A program made the translations under genes and the position numbers. A DNA stretch of 64,000 nt. Source: Pararhizobium sp. A13. GTDB taxonomy: Bacteria > Pseudomonadota > Alphaproteobacteria > Rhizobiales > Rhizobiaceae. Positions 25,182-34,364 of the stretch are shown piece after piece. The first letter of the stretch is position 1. The number at the start of each line of letters is the position of its first letter. The notes under the pieces were generated by a model. That model was not told the origin of the DNA, made no database searches, and was given only the letters and a program-made list of their open reading frames with translations. The stretch lies in the NCBI RefSeq assembly GCF_040126305.1, contig NZ_CP149510.1:1747001-1811000 (forward strand), read 5' to 3'.

Positions 25182-25601
25182 ATGGATCCTCTGGTTTCAG
25201 CTCTCAAAGTTTCGGCCTCCGGCCTCGAAGCGGAATCGACGCGGCTGCGCATCGTTTCGGAAAACATCGCCAACGCCCGTTCGACCGGCGACGCGCCGGG
25301 AACCGATCCCTATCGCCGCAAGACCGTCAGTTTCGCGGCGGAGGTCGATCGCGCCAGCGGCGCCGCCACCGTCGAGGTCCAGCGTCTTGGAACCGACGAT
25401 TCCGACTTCAGCATCGAGTTCGATCCGGGCAATCCGGCCGCCGACGACAAGGGCATGGTCAAGCTGCCGAATGTCAACGTGCTGATCGAAATGGCCGACA
25501 TGCGGGAAGCCAATCGCTCCTATGAAGCCAATCTCCAGACCACGAAGCAGGCGCGCGACCTGATTTCCGCAACAATCGACCTCCTGAGGGCTTCGCAATA
25601 A
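25182..25601 (+). CDS. flgC: Flagellar proximal-rod protein FlgC
   Basis: A 139-residue protein with the rod signature at the N-terminus ([26 protein letters not shown]) and the conserved C-terminus ([30 protein letters not shown]). Its length is normal for FlgC. It is exported and polymerises with FlgB and FlgF in the proximal rod. Its stop shares a base with the fliE start (TAATG), so translation is coupled. Confidence 0.94.
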   Translation: MDPLVSALKVSASGLEAESTRLRIVSENIANARSTGDAPGTDPYRRKTVSFAAEVDRASGAATVEVQRLGTDDSDFSIEFDPGNPAADDKGMVKLPNVNVLIEMADMREANRSYEANLQTTKQARDLISATIDLLRASQ

Positions 25602-25936
25602 TGATCAATGCAATTGAGACCATCGGCGCGGCGATTTCGACCGTCAAGGACGTCGCGACCTCCTCCAGCACTTCGTCGGCACAAAGCATCCTCGGTGGCG
25701 CAGCAGCGACCGGCAAATCGCAGAGCTTCGCCGACGTCATGGGCAACATGGCGGCCGAGATGACCAACAGCCTCAAGCAGTCGGAAGCCTCCTCCATCCA
25801 GGGCATCCGCGGCGAAGCAAACACCCGCGAAGTCATCGATTCCGTCATGAATGCCGAGCAGTCGCTGCAAACCGCCATCGCCATTCGCGACAAGGTGGTC
25901 AGCGCCTATCTCGAAATCGCACGCATGTCGATTTAA
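25601..25936 (+). CDS. fliE: Flagellar hook-basal body protein FliE
   Basis: A 111-residue protein. A Ser/Ala/Thr-rich N-terminus leads to the conserved FliE helix pair: [23 protein letters not shown] and [33 protein letters not shown]. FliE is the adaptor between the MS ring and rod and is the first exported rod component. It is coupled to flgC by a TAATG junction and followed by flgG after 12 nt. Confidence 0.94.
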   Translation: MINAIETIGAAISTVKDVATSSSTSSAQSILGGAAATGKSQSFADVMGNMAAEMTNSLKQSEASSIQGIRGEANTREVIDSVMNAEQSLQTAIAIRDKVVSAYLEIARMSI

Positions 25937-25948
25937 GGAACAAATATA

Positions 25949-26737
25949 ATGAAGGCTCTTTCCATCGCCGCGACCGGCATGAACGCCCAGCAGCTGAACC
26001 TGGAAGTGATCGCGAACAACATCGCGAACATCAACACCACCGGTTACAAGCGCGCGCGGGCAGAGTTCTCCGACCTTCTCTATCAGACCGAACGCGCCCA
26101 GGGCGTCCCGAACCGCGCCAACCAGGCGATCGTGCCGGAAGGCGCCAATATCGGTCTCGGCGTCCAGACGTCCGCCGTGCGCAACCTGCATCTGCAGGGC
26201 AGCCTCGTCAGCACCGGCAACGACCTCGACATGGCGCTGATCGGCCGCGGCTGGTTCCAGATCGAGACCCCGGACGGCGAAACGGCTTATACCCGCGCCG
26301 GCGCCTTCAATACCAATGCCGACGGCCAGCTCGTCACGATCGACGGCTATACGGTCATCCCGGAAATCACCGTGCCGCAGAATGCGAGCGAGATCACCGT
26401 CAGTTCGTCCGGTCAGGTGACCGTCCGCATCGGCAACGACACCATCCCGCAGGAAATCGGCCAGCTGACGATCGCCAACTTCGTCAACGAGGCGGGCCTC
26501 GAACCGCAGGGCGACAACCTCTTCAAGCAGACACCCGCGTCGGGCGAACCGGTGATCGGCACGCCGGCTGATCCGGGCTACGCGCAGATCAAGCAGAAAT
26601 ACCTCGAAGCGTCGAACGTCGATCCGGTCAAGGAAATCACCGACCTGATCTCCGCCCAGCGCGCCTATGAAATGAACTCGAAGATCATCCAGGCGGCCGA
26701 CGAAATGGCCGCGACGGTCAGCAAAAATCTGAGATAA
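25949..26737 (+). CDS. flgG: Flagellar distal-rod protein FlgG
   Basis: A 262-residue protein of standard length. The N-terminal signature [20 protein letters not shown] and the C-terminal [26 protein letters not shown] are diagnostic. The core shows [29 protein letters not shown]. FlgG forms the distal rod that runs through the P and L rings. It sits in the middle of the flgB operon, 17 nt before flgA. Confidence 0.96.
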   Translation: MKALSIAATGMNAQQLNLEVIANNIANINTTGYKRARAEFSDLLYQTERAQGVPNRANQAIVPEGANIGLGVQTSAVRNLHLQGSLVSTGNDLDMALIGRGWFQIETPDGETAYTRAGAFNTNADGQLVTIDGYTVIPEITVPQNASEITVSSSGQVTVRIGNDTIPQEIGQLTIANFVNEAGLEPQGDNLFKQTPASGEPVIGTPADPGYAQIKQKYLEASNVDPVKEITDLISAQRAYEMNSKIIQAADEMAATVSKNLR

Positions 26738-26754
26738 CAGAGGGAATGGCAAAC

Positions 26755-27276
26755 ATGACGTTTCGCCGGACTGCCATCGCATCGATAGTGACGGCTGCTG
26801 CGACCCGCGGAGGATTTCTTCCGCTGACGCTGGCGGTGACCGGTTCCCTTTGCGTCTGCCTGATGTCTCCGGGCCTGGCACTCGCCGAAAAGCGCATGGC
26901 GGTCATTCCCACCCAGACGATCTATCCCGGCGAAGTCATCGATGCCAATCGCCTCGAAGAGGTCGAGGTGACGAACCCGTCGCTCACCGGCGACTATGCG
27001 ACATCCACGGAGCAGGTACTCGGCAAGGTGACCAGCCGGACGTTGCTCGCAGGGCGCGTCATTCTGGTGTCTGGCCTGCGCGATCCCTATGCGGTCGAAC
27101 GCGGCAAGGCGGTGCGGATCGTCTTCACCAACGGGCCTCTGACGATCACGGCCGGCGGCGCTCCCTTGGAGAATGCTGCGGTCGGCGACCTGATCCGGGT
27201 GCGCAACACGGATTCCGGCATCATCGTTTCCGGAACGGTGATGGAAGACGGAACAATTCATGTGGTGACAAAATGA
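26755..27276 (+). CDS. flgA: P-ring assembly chaperone FlgA
   Basis: A protein of 173 residues from the ATG at 26755 (MTFRRTAIAS), placed about 10 nt after GAGGG; an ATG 9 nt upstream lies too close to that site. A long signal peptide with a hydrophobic core (LTLAVTGSLCVCLM) ends near ALAEK. The SAF-type chaperone domain follows (YPGEVIDANRLEEVEVT, VTSRTLLAGRVILVSGLRDP). FlgA works in the periplasm and assists FlgI to form the P ring. Its stop overlaps the flgI start (ATGA). Confidence 0.93.
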   Translation: MTFRRTAIASIVTAAATRGGFLPLTLAVTGSLCVCLMSPGLALAEKRMAVIPTQTIYPGEVIDANRLEEVEVTNPSLTGDYATSTEQVLGKVTSRTLLAGRVILVSGLRDPYAVERGKAVRIVFTNGPLTITAGGAPLENAAVGDLIRVRNTDSGIIVSGTVMEDGTIHVVTK

Positions 27277-28388
27277 TCCTTCGTTTCGGCAAATGGTGCC
27301 TGGCCTTCATCGTGGTCTTCGCAATGGCGATCACGCCGGTCGAGGCTACCTCGCGCATCAAGGATGTCGCCTCGGTGCAGTCAGGACGTGAAAACCAGTT
27401 GATCGGCTATGGCCTCGTCGTCGGCCTGCAGGGAACCGGCGACAGCTTGCGCTCTGCACCGTTCACAGCACAGTCGCTGCGGGCCATGCTGCAGAATCTC
27501 GGTATTTCGACACAGGACAATGAATCCCGTTCGAAGAACATAGCCGCGGTCCTGGTCACGGCCAATCTGCCGCCCTTCGCCAGCCCGGGTAGCCGTATCG
27601 ACGTGACAGTCGGTTCGCTTGGCGATTCGACTTCGCTTCGTGGCGGTACGCTGGTGATGACCTCGCTTTCCGGCGCCGATGGCCAGATCTATGCGGTCGC
27701 GCAAGGCTCGGTCGTGGTAACTGGCTTCAGCGCACAGGGCGATGCCGCATCCGTTACCCAGGGTGTCACCACGTCGGGCCGCGTCCCGAACGGCGCCATC
27801 ATCGAGCGCGAATTGCCGGCCAAGTTCAAGGACGCGTTCAATCTCGTTCTTCAGCTGAGAAACCCCGATTTTTCGACCGCCGTCGGCATGGCCGCAGCGA
27901 TCAACCGCTACAGCAAGACCCAGTTTGGCGGGAATATCGCTGAGGCTCAGGATTCCCAGACGGTCGTCATCGACAAGCCGAAGATGGCCGATCTCTCCCG
28001 CCTGATGGCCGACATCGAAAACCTCGTCATCGAGACCGACGTGCCCGCGCGTGTCGTCATCAACGAGCGCACCGGTACGATCGTGATCGGACAGGACGTG
28101 CGGATCAACAAGGTTGCCGTCAGCTACGGCACTCTGACGGTTCAAGTCTCGGAAACGCCGACCGTCGTGCAGCCGGAGCCCTTTTCACGTGGCGAAACGG
28201 CAATCGAGCCGAATACGACGATCGACGCGGCGCAGGACGGCGGCACCGTCGCCATCCTCGACGGTTCGAACCTGCGCTCGCTCGTCGCAGGACTTAACAG
28301 CATCGGCGTGAAGCCGGACGGTATCATTTCCATTCTCCAGGGCATCAAGACGGCCGGTGCCCTCCAGGCGGAGCTCGTATTGCAATGA
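27273..28388 (+). CDS. flgI: Flagellar P-ring protein FlgI
   Basis: A 371-residue protein with a cleavable signal peptide ending in PVEAT. Family motifs are abundant: RIKDVASVQSGRENQLIGYGLVVGLQGTGD, NLPPFASPGSRIDVTVGSLGDS, RVPNGAIIERELP and GVKPDGIISILQGIKTAGALQAELVLQ at the end. It forms the P ring in the peptidoglycan layer as a bushing for the rod. The start at 27273 overlaps flgA by 4 nt. motE begins inside its last codons. Confidence 0.96.
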   Translation: MILRFGKWCLAFIVVFAMAITPVEATSRIKDVASVQSGRENQLIGYGLVVGLQGTGDSLRSAPFTAQSLRAMLQNLGISTQDNESRSKNIAAVLVTANLPPFASPGSRIDVTVGSLGDSTSLRGGTLVMTSLSGADGQIYAVAQGSVVVTGFSAQGDAASVTQGVTTSGRVPNGAIIERELPAKFKDAFNLVLQLRNPDFSTAVGMAAAINRYSKTQFGGNIAEAQDSQTVVIDKPKMADLSRLMADIENLVIETDVPARVVINERTGTIVIGQDVRINKVAVSYGTLTVQVSETPTVVQPEPFSRGETAIEPNTTIDAAQDGGTVAILDGSNLRSLVAGLNSIGVKPDGIISILQGIKTAGALQAELVLQ

Positions 28389-28930
28389 GTGCACCCATTC
28401 TCTCCGCGCAGCCGGACAGCCTGCGCCGTCGCCTAATGATGCTTGTGGCCGGCTGCACCATGCTTGCCATGCCCGGCGCCTTCGCGCAGGAAGTCGCAGC
28501 ACCCGCGACAGCCATTCCGGCGAACGGCGACGAAATCCAGCAGTTCTGCACCAATATTGCCGATGCCGCTCGCGACCAGCGTTACCTCTTGCAGAAGCAG
28601 AATCTGGAAAAGCTCCAGGCGGAGGTCGATGACCGCATCGCCAAGCTCGAGGTGCGCCGCGCCGAGTACGAGGACTGGCTGAAGCGCCGCAACGATTTCC
28701 TGAAGCAGGCCGAGCTTGGCCTCGTCGATATCTACAAGACCATGAAGGCGGATGCGGCGGCCGGGCAACTCGAGCTGGTCAATCCCGCCATCGCCGCGGC
28801 GATCGTCATGAAGCTGCCGCCGCGCCAGTCGAGCCTCATCCTAAGCGAGATGAGCAGCGACAAGGCAGCCGTTCTTACCAACATCATATCCAGCGCCAGC
28901 GATTCAACAACGTCGAAGGAACCGTCATGA
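28385..28930 (+). CDS. motE: MotE, periplasmic chaperone of MotC
   Basis: A 181-residue protein. A signal peptide (MLVAGCTMLAMPGAFAQE, from about residue 19) is followed by a long coiled-coil (QRYLLQKQNLEKLQAEVDDRIAKLEVRRAEYEDWLKRRNDF) and a compact MgtE-N-like tail (NPAIAAAIVMKLPPRQSSLILSEMSSDKAAVLTNII). In Sinorhizobium MotE is a periplasmic chaperone needed to fold and stabilise MotC. The gene overlaps both flgI and flgH by 4 nt. The long N-terminal extension before the signal core suggests a later start could also be used. Confidence 0.88.
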   Translation: MSAPILSAQPDSLRRRLMMLVAGCTMLAMPGAFAQEVAAPATAIPANGDEIQQFCTNIADAARDQRYLLQKQNLEKLQAEVDDRIAKLEVRRAEYEDWLKRRNDFLKQAELGLVDIYKTMKADAAAGQLELVNPAIAAAIVMKLPPRQSSLILSEMSSDKAAVLTNIISSASDSTTSKEPS

Positions 28931-29637
28931 GGTATCCGCTTTCGGTTCTTCTCGCTGCCAGCCTGCTGTCGGGATGTCAGAACCAGACTTTCAACGAAAT
29001 CGGCAGGGCGCCTTCGATGAGCCCGATCGGCAGCGGCCTGCAATATGCGCAGACGCCGCAGATGGCGATGTATCCGAAGGAGCCGCGCCACGTCGCCAAC
29101 GGCTTTTCAATTTGGAGCGACAATCAGGCGGCGCTGTTCAAGGATGCGCGCGCGCTCAAGGTCGGCGACATTCTGACCGTCGATATCCGTATCGACGACA
29201 AGGCCTCGTTCGACAACAAGACCGATCGCAGCCGAACCAACGACAGCGGTTTCAACATCGGCGCCAACGGCCAGTCCGAATCGAGCGATTTCGGCTGGAA
29301 GGGCGGCCTCGACTACGGCTCGAACACCAAGACGAAGGGTGAGGGCACGACGGAACGGTCTGAAAAGCTGGTTCTGCTTGTTGCGGCCGTCGTGACCGGT
29401 GTGCTTGAAAACGGCAACCTTCTGATCAGCGGTTCGCAGGAAGTGCGCGTCAACCACGAGATCCGCATCCTCAATGTCGCCGGTATCGTCCGGCCCTATG
29501 ACGTCGATGCGAAGAACATGATCTCCTACGACAAGATTGCCGAGGCACGCATTTCCTATGGCGGCCGCGGCCGTCTGACCGAAGTGCAGCAGCCGCCGTG
29601 GGGCCAGCAGGTCGTGGATATCGTCTCGCCGATCTGA
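28927..29637 (+). CDS. flgH: Flagellar L-ring protein FlgH
   Basis: A 236-residue lipoprotein. The signal sequence ends in the lipobox L-L-S-G-C with Cys about residue 17. Family motifs include SIWSDNQAALFKDARALKVGDILTVDIRIDDKASFDN and, near the end, GNLLISGSQEVRVNHEIRILNVAGIVRP followed by RISYGGRGRLTEVQQPPWGQQ. It forms the L ring in the outer membrane. It is coupled to motE by ATGA, and 36 nt separate it from fliL. Confidence 0.96.
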   Translation: MRYPLSVLLAASLLSGCQNQTFNEIGRAPSMSPIGSGLQYAQTPQMAMYPKEPRHVANGFSIWSDNQAALFKDARALKVGDILTVDIRIDDKASFDNKTDRSRTNDSGFNIGANGQSESSDFGWKGGLDYGSNTKTKGEGTTERSEKLVLLVAAVVTGVLENGNLLISGSQEVRVNHEIRILNVAGIVRPYDVDAKNMISYDKIAEARISYGGRGRLTEVQQPPWGQQVVDIVSPI

Positions 29638-29673
29638 CGGCGTGCTCGCCGCGTCCGCACGGCATAACACGAG

Positions 29674-30231
29674 ATGGATTTGAACATGGAAGATCTCGAT
29701 ACGGCTTCACCTGCGCCCAAGGGGGCATCGAAGGTGATGACGATTGCTGCTCTTGTCGTTCTGACGCTGCTGGCAGGTGGTGGCGGATGGCTGGTCGGCG
29801 GCGTCGTGGCGCCAAAGCCGCTGAGCTTGGAAGAAGCGAAGATGGTCGAGGAGGCGAAAGCCGCTGTTGCCCACAAGAAAGCCAAGGAGGCAGGCGGCGA
29901 GGAGGCGAACAACAAGGACGAAGGGCTGCCGCGAATTGCCACCGAAGCCAACGGCGTCGTTCAACTCGACGCGATCACGACCAATCTTGCTTACCCCACC
30001 GAAAACTGGATACGGCTGGAAATCGCGCTGCTTTTCAAGGGCGCGCCTGATGTCGCCATGGCCGAGCAGATCCATCAGGATATAGCGGCCTACATGAAGA
30101 CGGTGTCGCTACAGCAGATCCAGGGGCCGCGCGGATTTCAGTATCTGAAGGATGACATAGAAGAACGGGTTGACCTTCGCTCCGAAGGGCGCGTAACCAA
30201 TGTCATCTTCAGGACATTCGTTATTCAATGA
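29674..30231 (+). CDS. fliL: Flagellar basal-body protein FliL
   Basis: A 185-residue protein; MEDLDTAS at 29686 is a possible later start. A transmembrane helix at about residues 22-45 (MTIAALVVLTLLAGGGGWLVGG) is followed by a charged linker (EEAKAAVAHKKAKEAGGEE) and the periplasmic FliL domain (RIATEANGVVQLDAITTNLAYP, WIRLEIALLFKG). FliL rings surround the stator and support its activity. Its stop overlaps fliP (ATGA), and the context flgH-fliL-fliP is typical for rhizobia. Confidence 0.92.
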   Translation: MDLNMEDLDTASPAPKGASKVMTIAALVVLTLLAGGGGWLVGGVVAPKPLSLEEAKMVEEAKAAVAHKKAKEAGGEEANNKDEGLPRIATEANGVVQLDAITTNLAYPTENWIRLEIALLFKGAPDVAMAEQIHQDIAAYMKTVSLQQIQGPRGFQYLKDDIEERVDLRSEGRVTNVIFRTFVIQ

Positions 30232-30965
30232 TTCGCACCATCGCATTCATAGCCGCCATGATGGCGATGTCGGGTATCGCCGGCGCGCAGGGCTTCCCTG
30301 CTGACATCTTGAAGACGCCCGTCGACGGCTCTGTCGCGTCCTGGATCATCCGCACGTTCGGCCTTCTGACCGTCCTGTCGGTTGCGCCGGGTATCCTGAT
30401 CATGGTGACGAGCTTTCCGCGCTTCGTCATTGCCTTTGCCATCCTGCGTTCCGGCATGGGTCTCGCCACGACCCCCTCGAACATGATCATGGTGAGCCTC
30501 GCCCTGTTCATGACCTTCTACGTCATGGCGCCGACATTCGATCGCGCCTGGCAGAATGGCATCAATCCGCTGTTGCAGAACCAGATCAACGAAACCGAAG
30601 CGATGACGCGCATCTCGGAGCCATTCCGGGAGTTCATGCTCGCCAATACGCGCGACAAGGACCTGCAGCTCTTCATCGACATCGCCCGGGAGAAGGGCCA
30701 GAACGTCGTCGTCGACAACAAGGTCGATCTTCGCGCCGTTGTACCAGCCTTCATGATTTCGGAGATCAGACGCGGTTTCGAGATCGGCTTCCTGATCATG
30801 CTGCCATTTCTGGTGATCGACCTGATCGTCGCGACCATCACCATGGCGATGGGCATGATGATGCTGCCGCCCACCTCGATCTCTCTGCCCTTCAAGATCC
30901 TTTTCTTCGTCCTGATCGACGGCTGGAACCTGCTCGTCGGCAGCCTGGTGCGGTCTTTCAGCTGA
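30228..30965 (+). CDS. fliP: Flagellar export gate protein FliP
   Basis: A 245-residue protein with a signal peptide and several transmembrane helices. Family motifs are clear: TSFPRFVIAFAILRSGMGLATTPSNMIMVSLALFMTFYVMAP and MISEIRRGFEIGFLIMLPFLVIDLIVATITMAMGMMMLPP. It forms the core of the type III export gate with FliQ and FliR. FliO, its usual assembly partner, is not found in this operon. The gene ends the ten-gene flgB operon. Confidence 0.96.
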   Translation: MIRTIAFIAAMMAMSGIAGAQGFPADILKTPVDGSVASWIIRTFGLLTVLSVAPGILIMVTSFPRFVIAFAILRSGMGLATTPSNMIMVSLALFMTFYVMAPTFDRAWQNGINPLLQNQINETEAMTRISEPFREFMLANTRDKDLQLFIDIAREKGQNVVVDNKVDLRAVVPAFMISEIRRGFEIGFLIMLPFLVIDLIVATITMAMGMMMLPPTSISLPFKILFFVLIDGWNLLVGSLVRSFS

Positions 30966-31284
30966 TCTCATTGGCGTGGTTAACGGACGGTCAATTTTCC
31001 GCCACGCGCGCGCTCCGGCGGAATAGATCAAGTCTTTGAATTGTATGTATAAATCGGAGTCTGATTGCCCCCGGCTGCGTTCGGTTTTATATGTAGAACT
31101 ACCTAATATTCAGGCGGCGTTTAAACAAATTGCAATGTTTGCCTGCGACATTACCCTCACATGACGGATTTGGACCGCCTGACGAACAGGGGCCGAGTGG
31201 CATGATGCCGAGCCGTCATCACCGGTAAGTATTTCAGTCCGGTATGTCCCCCAATTGTATTTCGTATCTAGAGGGACAACCCCA
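30966..31284. promoter_or_regulatory. Promoter and leader region of the first flagellin gene
   Basis: About 320 nt without a gene. The distal part is AT-rich. From 31200 it carries the leader shared with the other two flagellin genes: GCATGA at 31200-31205 and CCGGTATGTCCC at 31239-31250, 34 nt before the start. No sigma-28 box of the enteric type is recognisable. Confidence 0.5.
31239..31250 (+). promoter_or_regulatory. Flagellin leader element, copy 1
   Basis: CCGGTATGTCCC, 34 nt before the flagellin start. It belongs to a set of three similar elements (CCGG[AT]ATGT[CT]CC), each 28-34 nt before a flagellin ATG and each preceded by GCATGA 32-39 nt upstream. This is a candidate RNA target for FlbT. 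Confidence 0.5.
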
Positions 31285-32247
31285 ATGACAAGCATCCTGA
31301 CGAACTCTTCTGCAATGGCAGCTCTGTCGACGCTGCGCTCCATCAGCTCCGATCTGGAAACGACTCAGGGCCGTATTTCTTCCGGCCTGCGCGTTGGCGA
31401 CGCTTCCGACAACGCTGCTTACTGGTCGATCGCAACGACCATGCGTTCGGACAACAAGGCACTCTCCACCGTTCAGGACGCTCTCGGTCTCGGCGCTGCC
31501 AAGACGGACACGGCCTATACCGGTTTGAACGCCGCCATCGACGTTGTTTCCGAAATCAAGGCCAAGCTGGTCGCTGCCCGCGAACCGGGCGTTGACAAGA
31601 CCAAGATCAACAAGGAAATCACCGAGCTCAAGAACCAGCTGGTTTCGACGGCAACTTCGGCGTCCTTCTCGGGCGAAAACTGGCTCTACAACGACTCGAC
31701 GACCGCTGTCGGCACCAAGGAAATGGTCGGCTCGTTCACCCGGGATTCGTCCGGCAACGTCTCGGTTGGCGTTCTCGAATTCGACGCTTCGACCTCCGTT
31801 CTCGTGGACATGAACGACGCAGAGCTCGGCCAGCTCACGAAGAACGTCGAAGTCGTCCAGCCGTCCGGCACGACGACGGCCGATGCGACCTACTTCCTGG
31901 TCGATGCTGGCTCGACGACCGCTGCAACGGGTACCGAAATCGCCCTGACGTCCGCGACCACCGACGATGACCTCGAAGGCATGATCAGCGCCGTTGACGC
32001 CATGCTGACGAGCCTGACGGACTCCGCCGCGACGCTCGGCGCAACCAACACCCGCATCTCGATGCAGGACGACTTCATGGCCGACCTGATGGATGTGATC
32101 GACAAGGGTGTCGGCCGCCTCGTCGACGCCGACATGAACGAAGAGTCGACCCGCCTCAAGGCCCTGCAGACCCAGCAGCAGCTCGGCATCCAGGCGCTCT
32201 CGATCGCCAACTCGGACTCACAGAACGTCCTGTCGCTGTTCCGCTAA
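31285..32247 (+). CDS. flaA: Flagellin, copy 1 (flaA-type)
   Basis: A 320-residue protein from the ATG at 31285 (MTSILTNSSAMAALSTL); an upstream in-frame start is not supported. The N-terminal D0/D1 part (MRSDNKALSTVQDALGLGAAKTDTAYTGLNAAIDVV) and the C-terminal D1/D0 part (TLGATNTRISMQDDFMADLMDVIDKGVGRLVDADMNEESTRL, ending in NVLSLFR) are typical. The short middle domain lacks the large D2/D3 of enteric flagellin. It is the filament subunit, exported by the type III system. flaA is named by position and similarity to rhizobial FlaA; the paralogue assignment is uncertain. A terminator follows, so it is probably monocistronic. Confidence 0.92.
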   Translation: MTSILTNSSAMAALSTLRSISSDLETTQGRISSGLRVGDASDNAAYWSIATTMRSDNKALSTVQDALGLGAAKTDTAYTGLNAAIDVVSEIKAKLVAAREPGVDKTKINKEITELKNQLVSTATSASFSGENWLYNDSTTAVGTKEMVGSFTRDSSGNVSVGVLEFDASTSVLVDMNDAELGQLTKNVEVVQPSGTTTADATYFLVDAGSTTAATGTEIALTSATTDDDLEGMISAVDAMLTSLTDSAATLGATNTRISMQDDFMADLMDVIDKGVGRLVDADMNEESTRLKALQTQQQLGIQALSIANSDSQNVLSLFR

Positions 32248-32301
32248 TCGAAAACGGCGCGGGCCGGCCATAACCCCCAACGGCCGGTTCACGACCTATA
32301 G

Positions 32302-32333
32302 AAACCGCATCTCGCAAGAGGTGCGGTTTTTCT
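32302..32333 (+). terminator. Terminator of flagellin copy 1
   Basis: AAACCGCATCTC, GCAA tetraloop, GAGGTGCGGTTT, then a T-rich run. A strong stem-loop with T tract 55 nt after the stop. Confidence 0.85.
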
Positions 32334-32470
32334 TTGCCGTCAAAATTAATTTTCAGCTTTAGGTTTTCTTTAACCATGTTGGTGTTTTCTATGACCATCG
32401 AAACAGCGGGTTAACCAAGAAACTTAACGCGTTAGCAGGCATGAAGCTGGCTGCTGTTTCCCGGTAGCGA

Positions 32471-32482
32471 CCGGAATGTCCC
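32471..32482 (+). promoter_or_regulatory. Flagellin leader element, copy 2
   Basis: CCGGAATGTCCC, 33 nt before the second flagellin start. GCATGA lies at 32439-32444. Same arrangement as the other two copies. Confidence 0.5.
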
Positions 32483-32515
32483 TTCCATTTCACCTGTTCA
32501 AAGGGGCAGTTTACC

Positions 32516-33478
32516 ATGACGAGCATTCTCACCAATTCGGCTGCGATGGCAGCACTTTCCACCCTGCGTTCGATCAACGACGGCATGGAAACCACCCAGG
32601 GCCGCGTTTCCTCCGGCTTGCGTGTCGAGACGGCAGCCGACAATGCCGCCTACTGGTCGATCGCAACGACCATGCGTTCGGACAACAAGGCTCTCTCCAC
32701 CGTTCAGGACGCTCTCGGTCTCGGCGCTGCCAAGACGGACACGGCCTATACAGGCCTCGACAATGCCATCGACGTCGTTTCCGAAATCAAGGCCAAGCTG
32801 GTTGCTGCCCGCGAACCGGGCGTTGACAAGCTGAAGATCAACAAGGAAATCACCGAGCTGAAGAACCAGCTGGTTTCCACAGCTCAGTCGGCTTCCTTCT
32901 CCGGTGAAAACTGGCTCTACAACGACACGACGACCGCCATTGGCACCAAGGAAATGGTCGGCTCGTTCACCCGTTCCGCCTCTGGTACCGTTTCAGTCGG
33001 TGTTCTGGAGTTCGACGCTTCGACCTCGGTTCTGGTCGACACGAATGATGCAGCGCTCGGCCAACTCACCAAGGACGTCGCTGTCGTCCAGCCGTCCGGC
33101 ACGACGACGGCCGATGCGACCTACTTCCTGATCGATGCCAGCTCCACGACCGCCGCTGCCGGCAACGTAGTCGCCCTGACCGCAACGACCCTCGACGACG
33201 ATATCGAAGGCATGATCAGCGCCGTCGATGCCATACTGACGAGCCTCACGGACTCCGCCGCGACGCTCGGCGCCACCAACACCCGCATCTCGATGCAGGA
33301 CGACTTCATGGCCGACCTGATGGACGTGATCGACAAGGGTGTCGGTCGTCTCGTCGACGCCGACATGAACGAAGAGTCGACCCGCCTGAAGGCCCTGCAG
33401 ACCCAGCAGCAGCTCGGCATCCAGGCGCTCTCGATCGCCAACTCCAACTCGGAAAACATCCTCTCGCTCTTCCGTTAA
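32516..33478 (+). CDS. flaB: Flagellin, copy 2 (flaB-type)
   Basis: A 320-residue protein, almost the same as copy 1 over the D0/D1 regions; differences cluster in the variable middle (about residues 145-230, for example SFTRSASGTVSVGVLEF). Both ends are intact: MTSILTNSAAMAALSTLRSIN at the start and NSENILSLFR at the end. It is a filament subunit. Tandem near-identical flagellins are the rule in rhizobia, where the main one (FlaA) combines with at least one secondary flagellin in the complex filament. The paralogue name is by order only. Confidence 0.9.
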   Translation: MTSILTNSAAMAALSTLRSINDGMETTQGRVSSGLRVETAADNAAYWSIATTMRSDNKALSTVQDALGLGAAKTDTAYTGLDNAIDVVSEIKAKLVAAREPGVDKLKINKEITELKNQLVSTAQSASFSGENWLYNDTTTAIGTKEMVGSFTRSASGTVSVGVLEFDASTSVLVDTNDAALGQLTKDVAVVQPSGTTTADATYFLIDASSTTAAAGNVVALTATTLDDDIEGMISAVDAILTSLTDSAATLGATNTRISMQDDFMADLMDVIDKGVGRLVDADMNEESTRLKALQTQQQLGIQALSIANSNSENILSLFR

Positions 33479-33537
33479 TCGGATCGGCGAAAGCGACAAA
33501 GCCGGCGGTGTCAATTATCCGCCGGTCATCCAACAGG

Positions 33538-33564
33538 CCGCGTCCCGCAAGGGGCGCGGTTTTT
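33538..33564 (+). terminator. Terminator of flagellin copy 2, abutting a group II intron end
   Basis: CCGCGTCCC, GCAA, GGGGCGCGG, then TTTTT. A strong stem with a T tract. The 5' end of an intron remnant (GTGTG) begins 6 nt after the T tract. Confidence 0.85.
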
Positions 33565-33569
33565 GCGTT

Positions 33570-34340
33570 GTGTGCCGAGCATGCTCGATAGTTTGGAGGT
33601 GAAAGTCCTCTACCCAGCCTGATGACGGCGAAGGGTTAGCGAAGCGCAAGGGCGTTGCCGCGAGGCAGGGTCTGAAGGAAGCGCGGAGCAAATCCGTGAC
33701 CCGATGGACAAGAACCGGATATGAGGCCTACCCGGTCGGACGAGCAGGCAACGAACTGCGAAGTCCACGGTCATCGACGACCGGGGTGGTAAATTCGGCG
33801 GGTATGCGGAGAAGGCGAGCGAGCTTACCTCGGGAGATCTCCGACGTGTCCGGCATCCCCGGACTGAGCGGATCGCAAGACCCGTGATCGCGTCGGAGAA
33901 GTCAGCAGAGGGCATAGTCGGCCGCAAGGCCGAAGGCCCGAACGTAGGAAGGGTTATTAGGGCGGATGTCTCGAACGGCCAATCGGCAGAAGACCCAGCT
34001 CGAGCTGGCCTTCATGCAGGAGGATAGGAGTAATGCTCCGCCTCTCCTGTACGAAGGGACCGAAGTCGATGCGGCGGCCCCCGCACCCGAAAGCCCAGCG
34101 GTCCTGAGCGGACCGACGATGGAGAAGGTTGTCGCTCGCGACAATCTGACGAACGCATTGGCACGTGTCAGGCGTAACAAGGGGGCGCCAGGGGTCGACG
34201 GTATGACCGTCGATAACCTGGCTCCCTACCTGAAGGACCATTGGCCCGAGATCAGGGACCGGCTTCTCCGAGGCACCTACCGGCCCCAGCCGGTGCGGCG
34301 TGTTGAAATACCCAAGGCATCCGGCGGCATCCCGATTTCT
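33570..34340 (+). mobile_element. Truncated group II intron (5' part)
   Basis: The 5' end reads GTGTGCCGAGC and continues with the conserved domain I stretch GGAGGTGAAAGTCCTCTACC (33595-33614). A 5' portion of the reverse transcriptase gene is also present. The rest of the protein, domain V and the 3' end are missing, and flagellin upstream sequence follows directly. The 5' junction lies just behind a flagellin terminator, the habitual target of class C group II introns. The exact 3' break is estimated. Confidence 0.7.
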
Positions 34341-34364
34341 GCGTCCTGGCGTCGCTCATCTTAA
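33966..34364 (+). pseudogene. Group II intron reverse transcriptase/maturase, N-terminal fragment
   Basis: A frame of 132 residues that begins like many LtrA-type proteins (SRTANRQKTQLELAFMQED) and contains the RT-0/RT-1 region: LARVRRNKGAPGVDGMTVDNL, then LLRGTYRPQPVRRVEIPKASGG. The next expected blocks, including the catalytic Y-A-D-D box, the X domain and the endonuclease, are missing. After ASGG the frame runs into unrelated sequence (IPISASWRRSS) and stops. It cannot be an active splicing or mobility protein. Confidence 0.75.
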
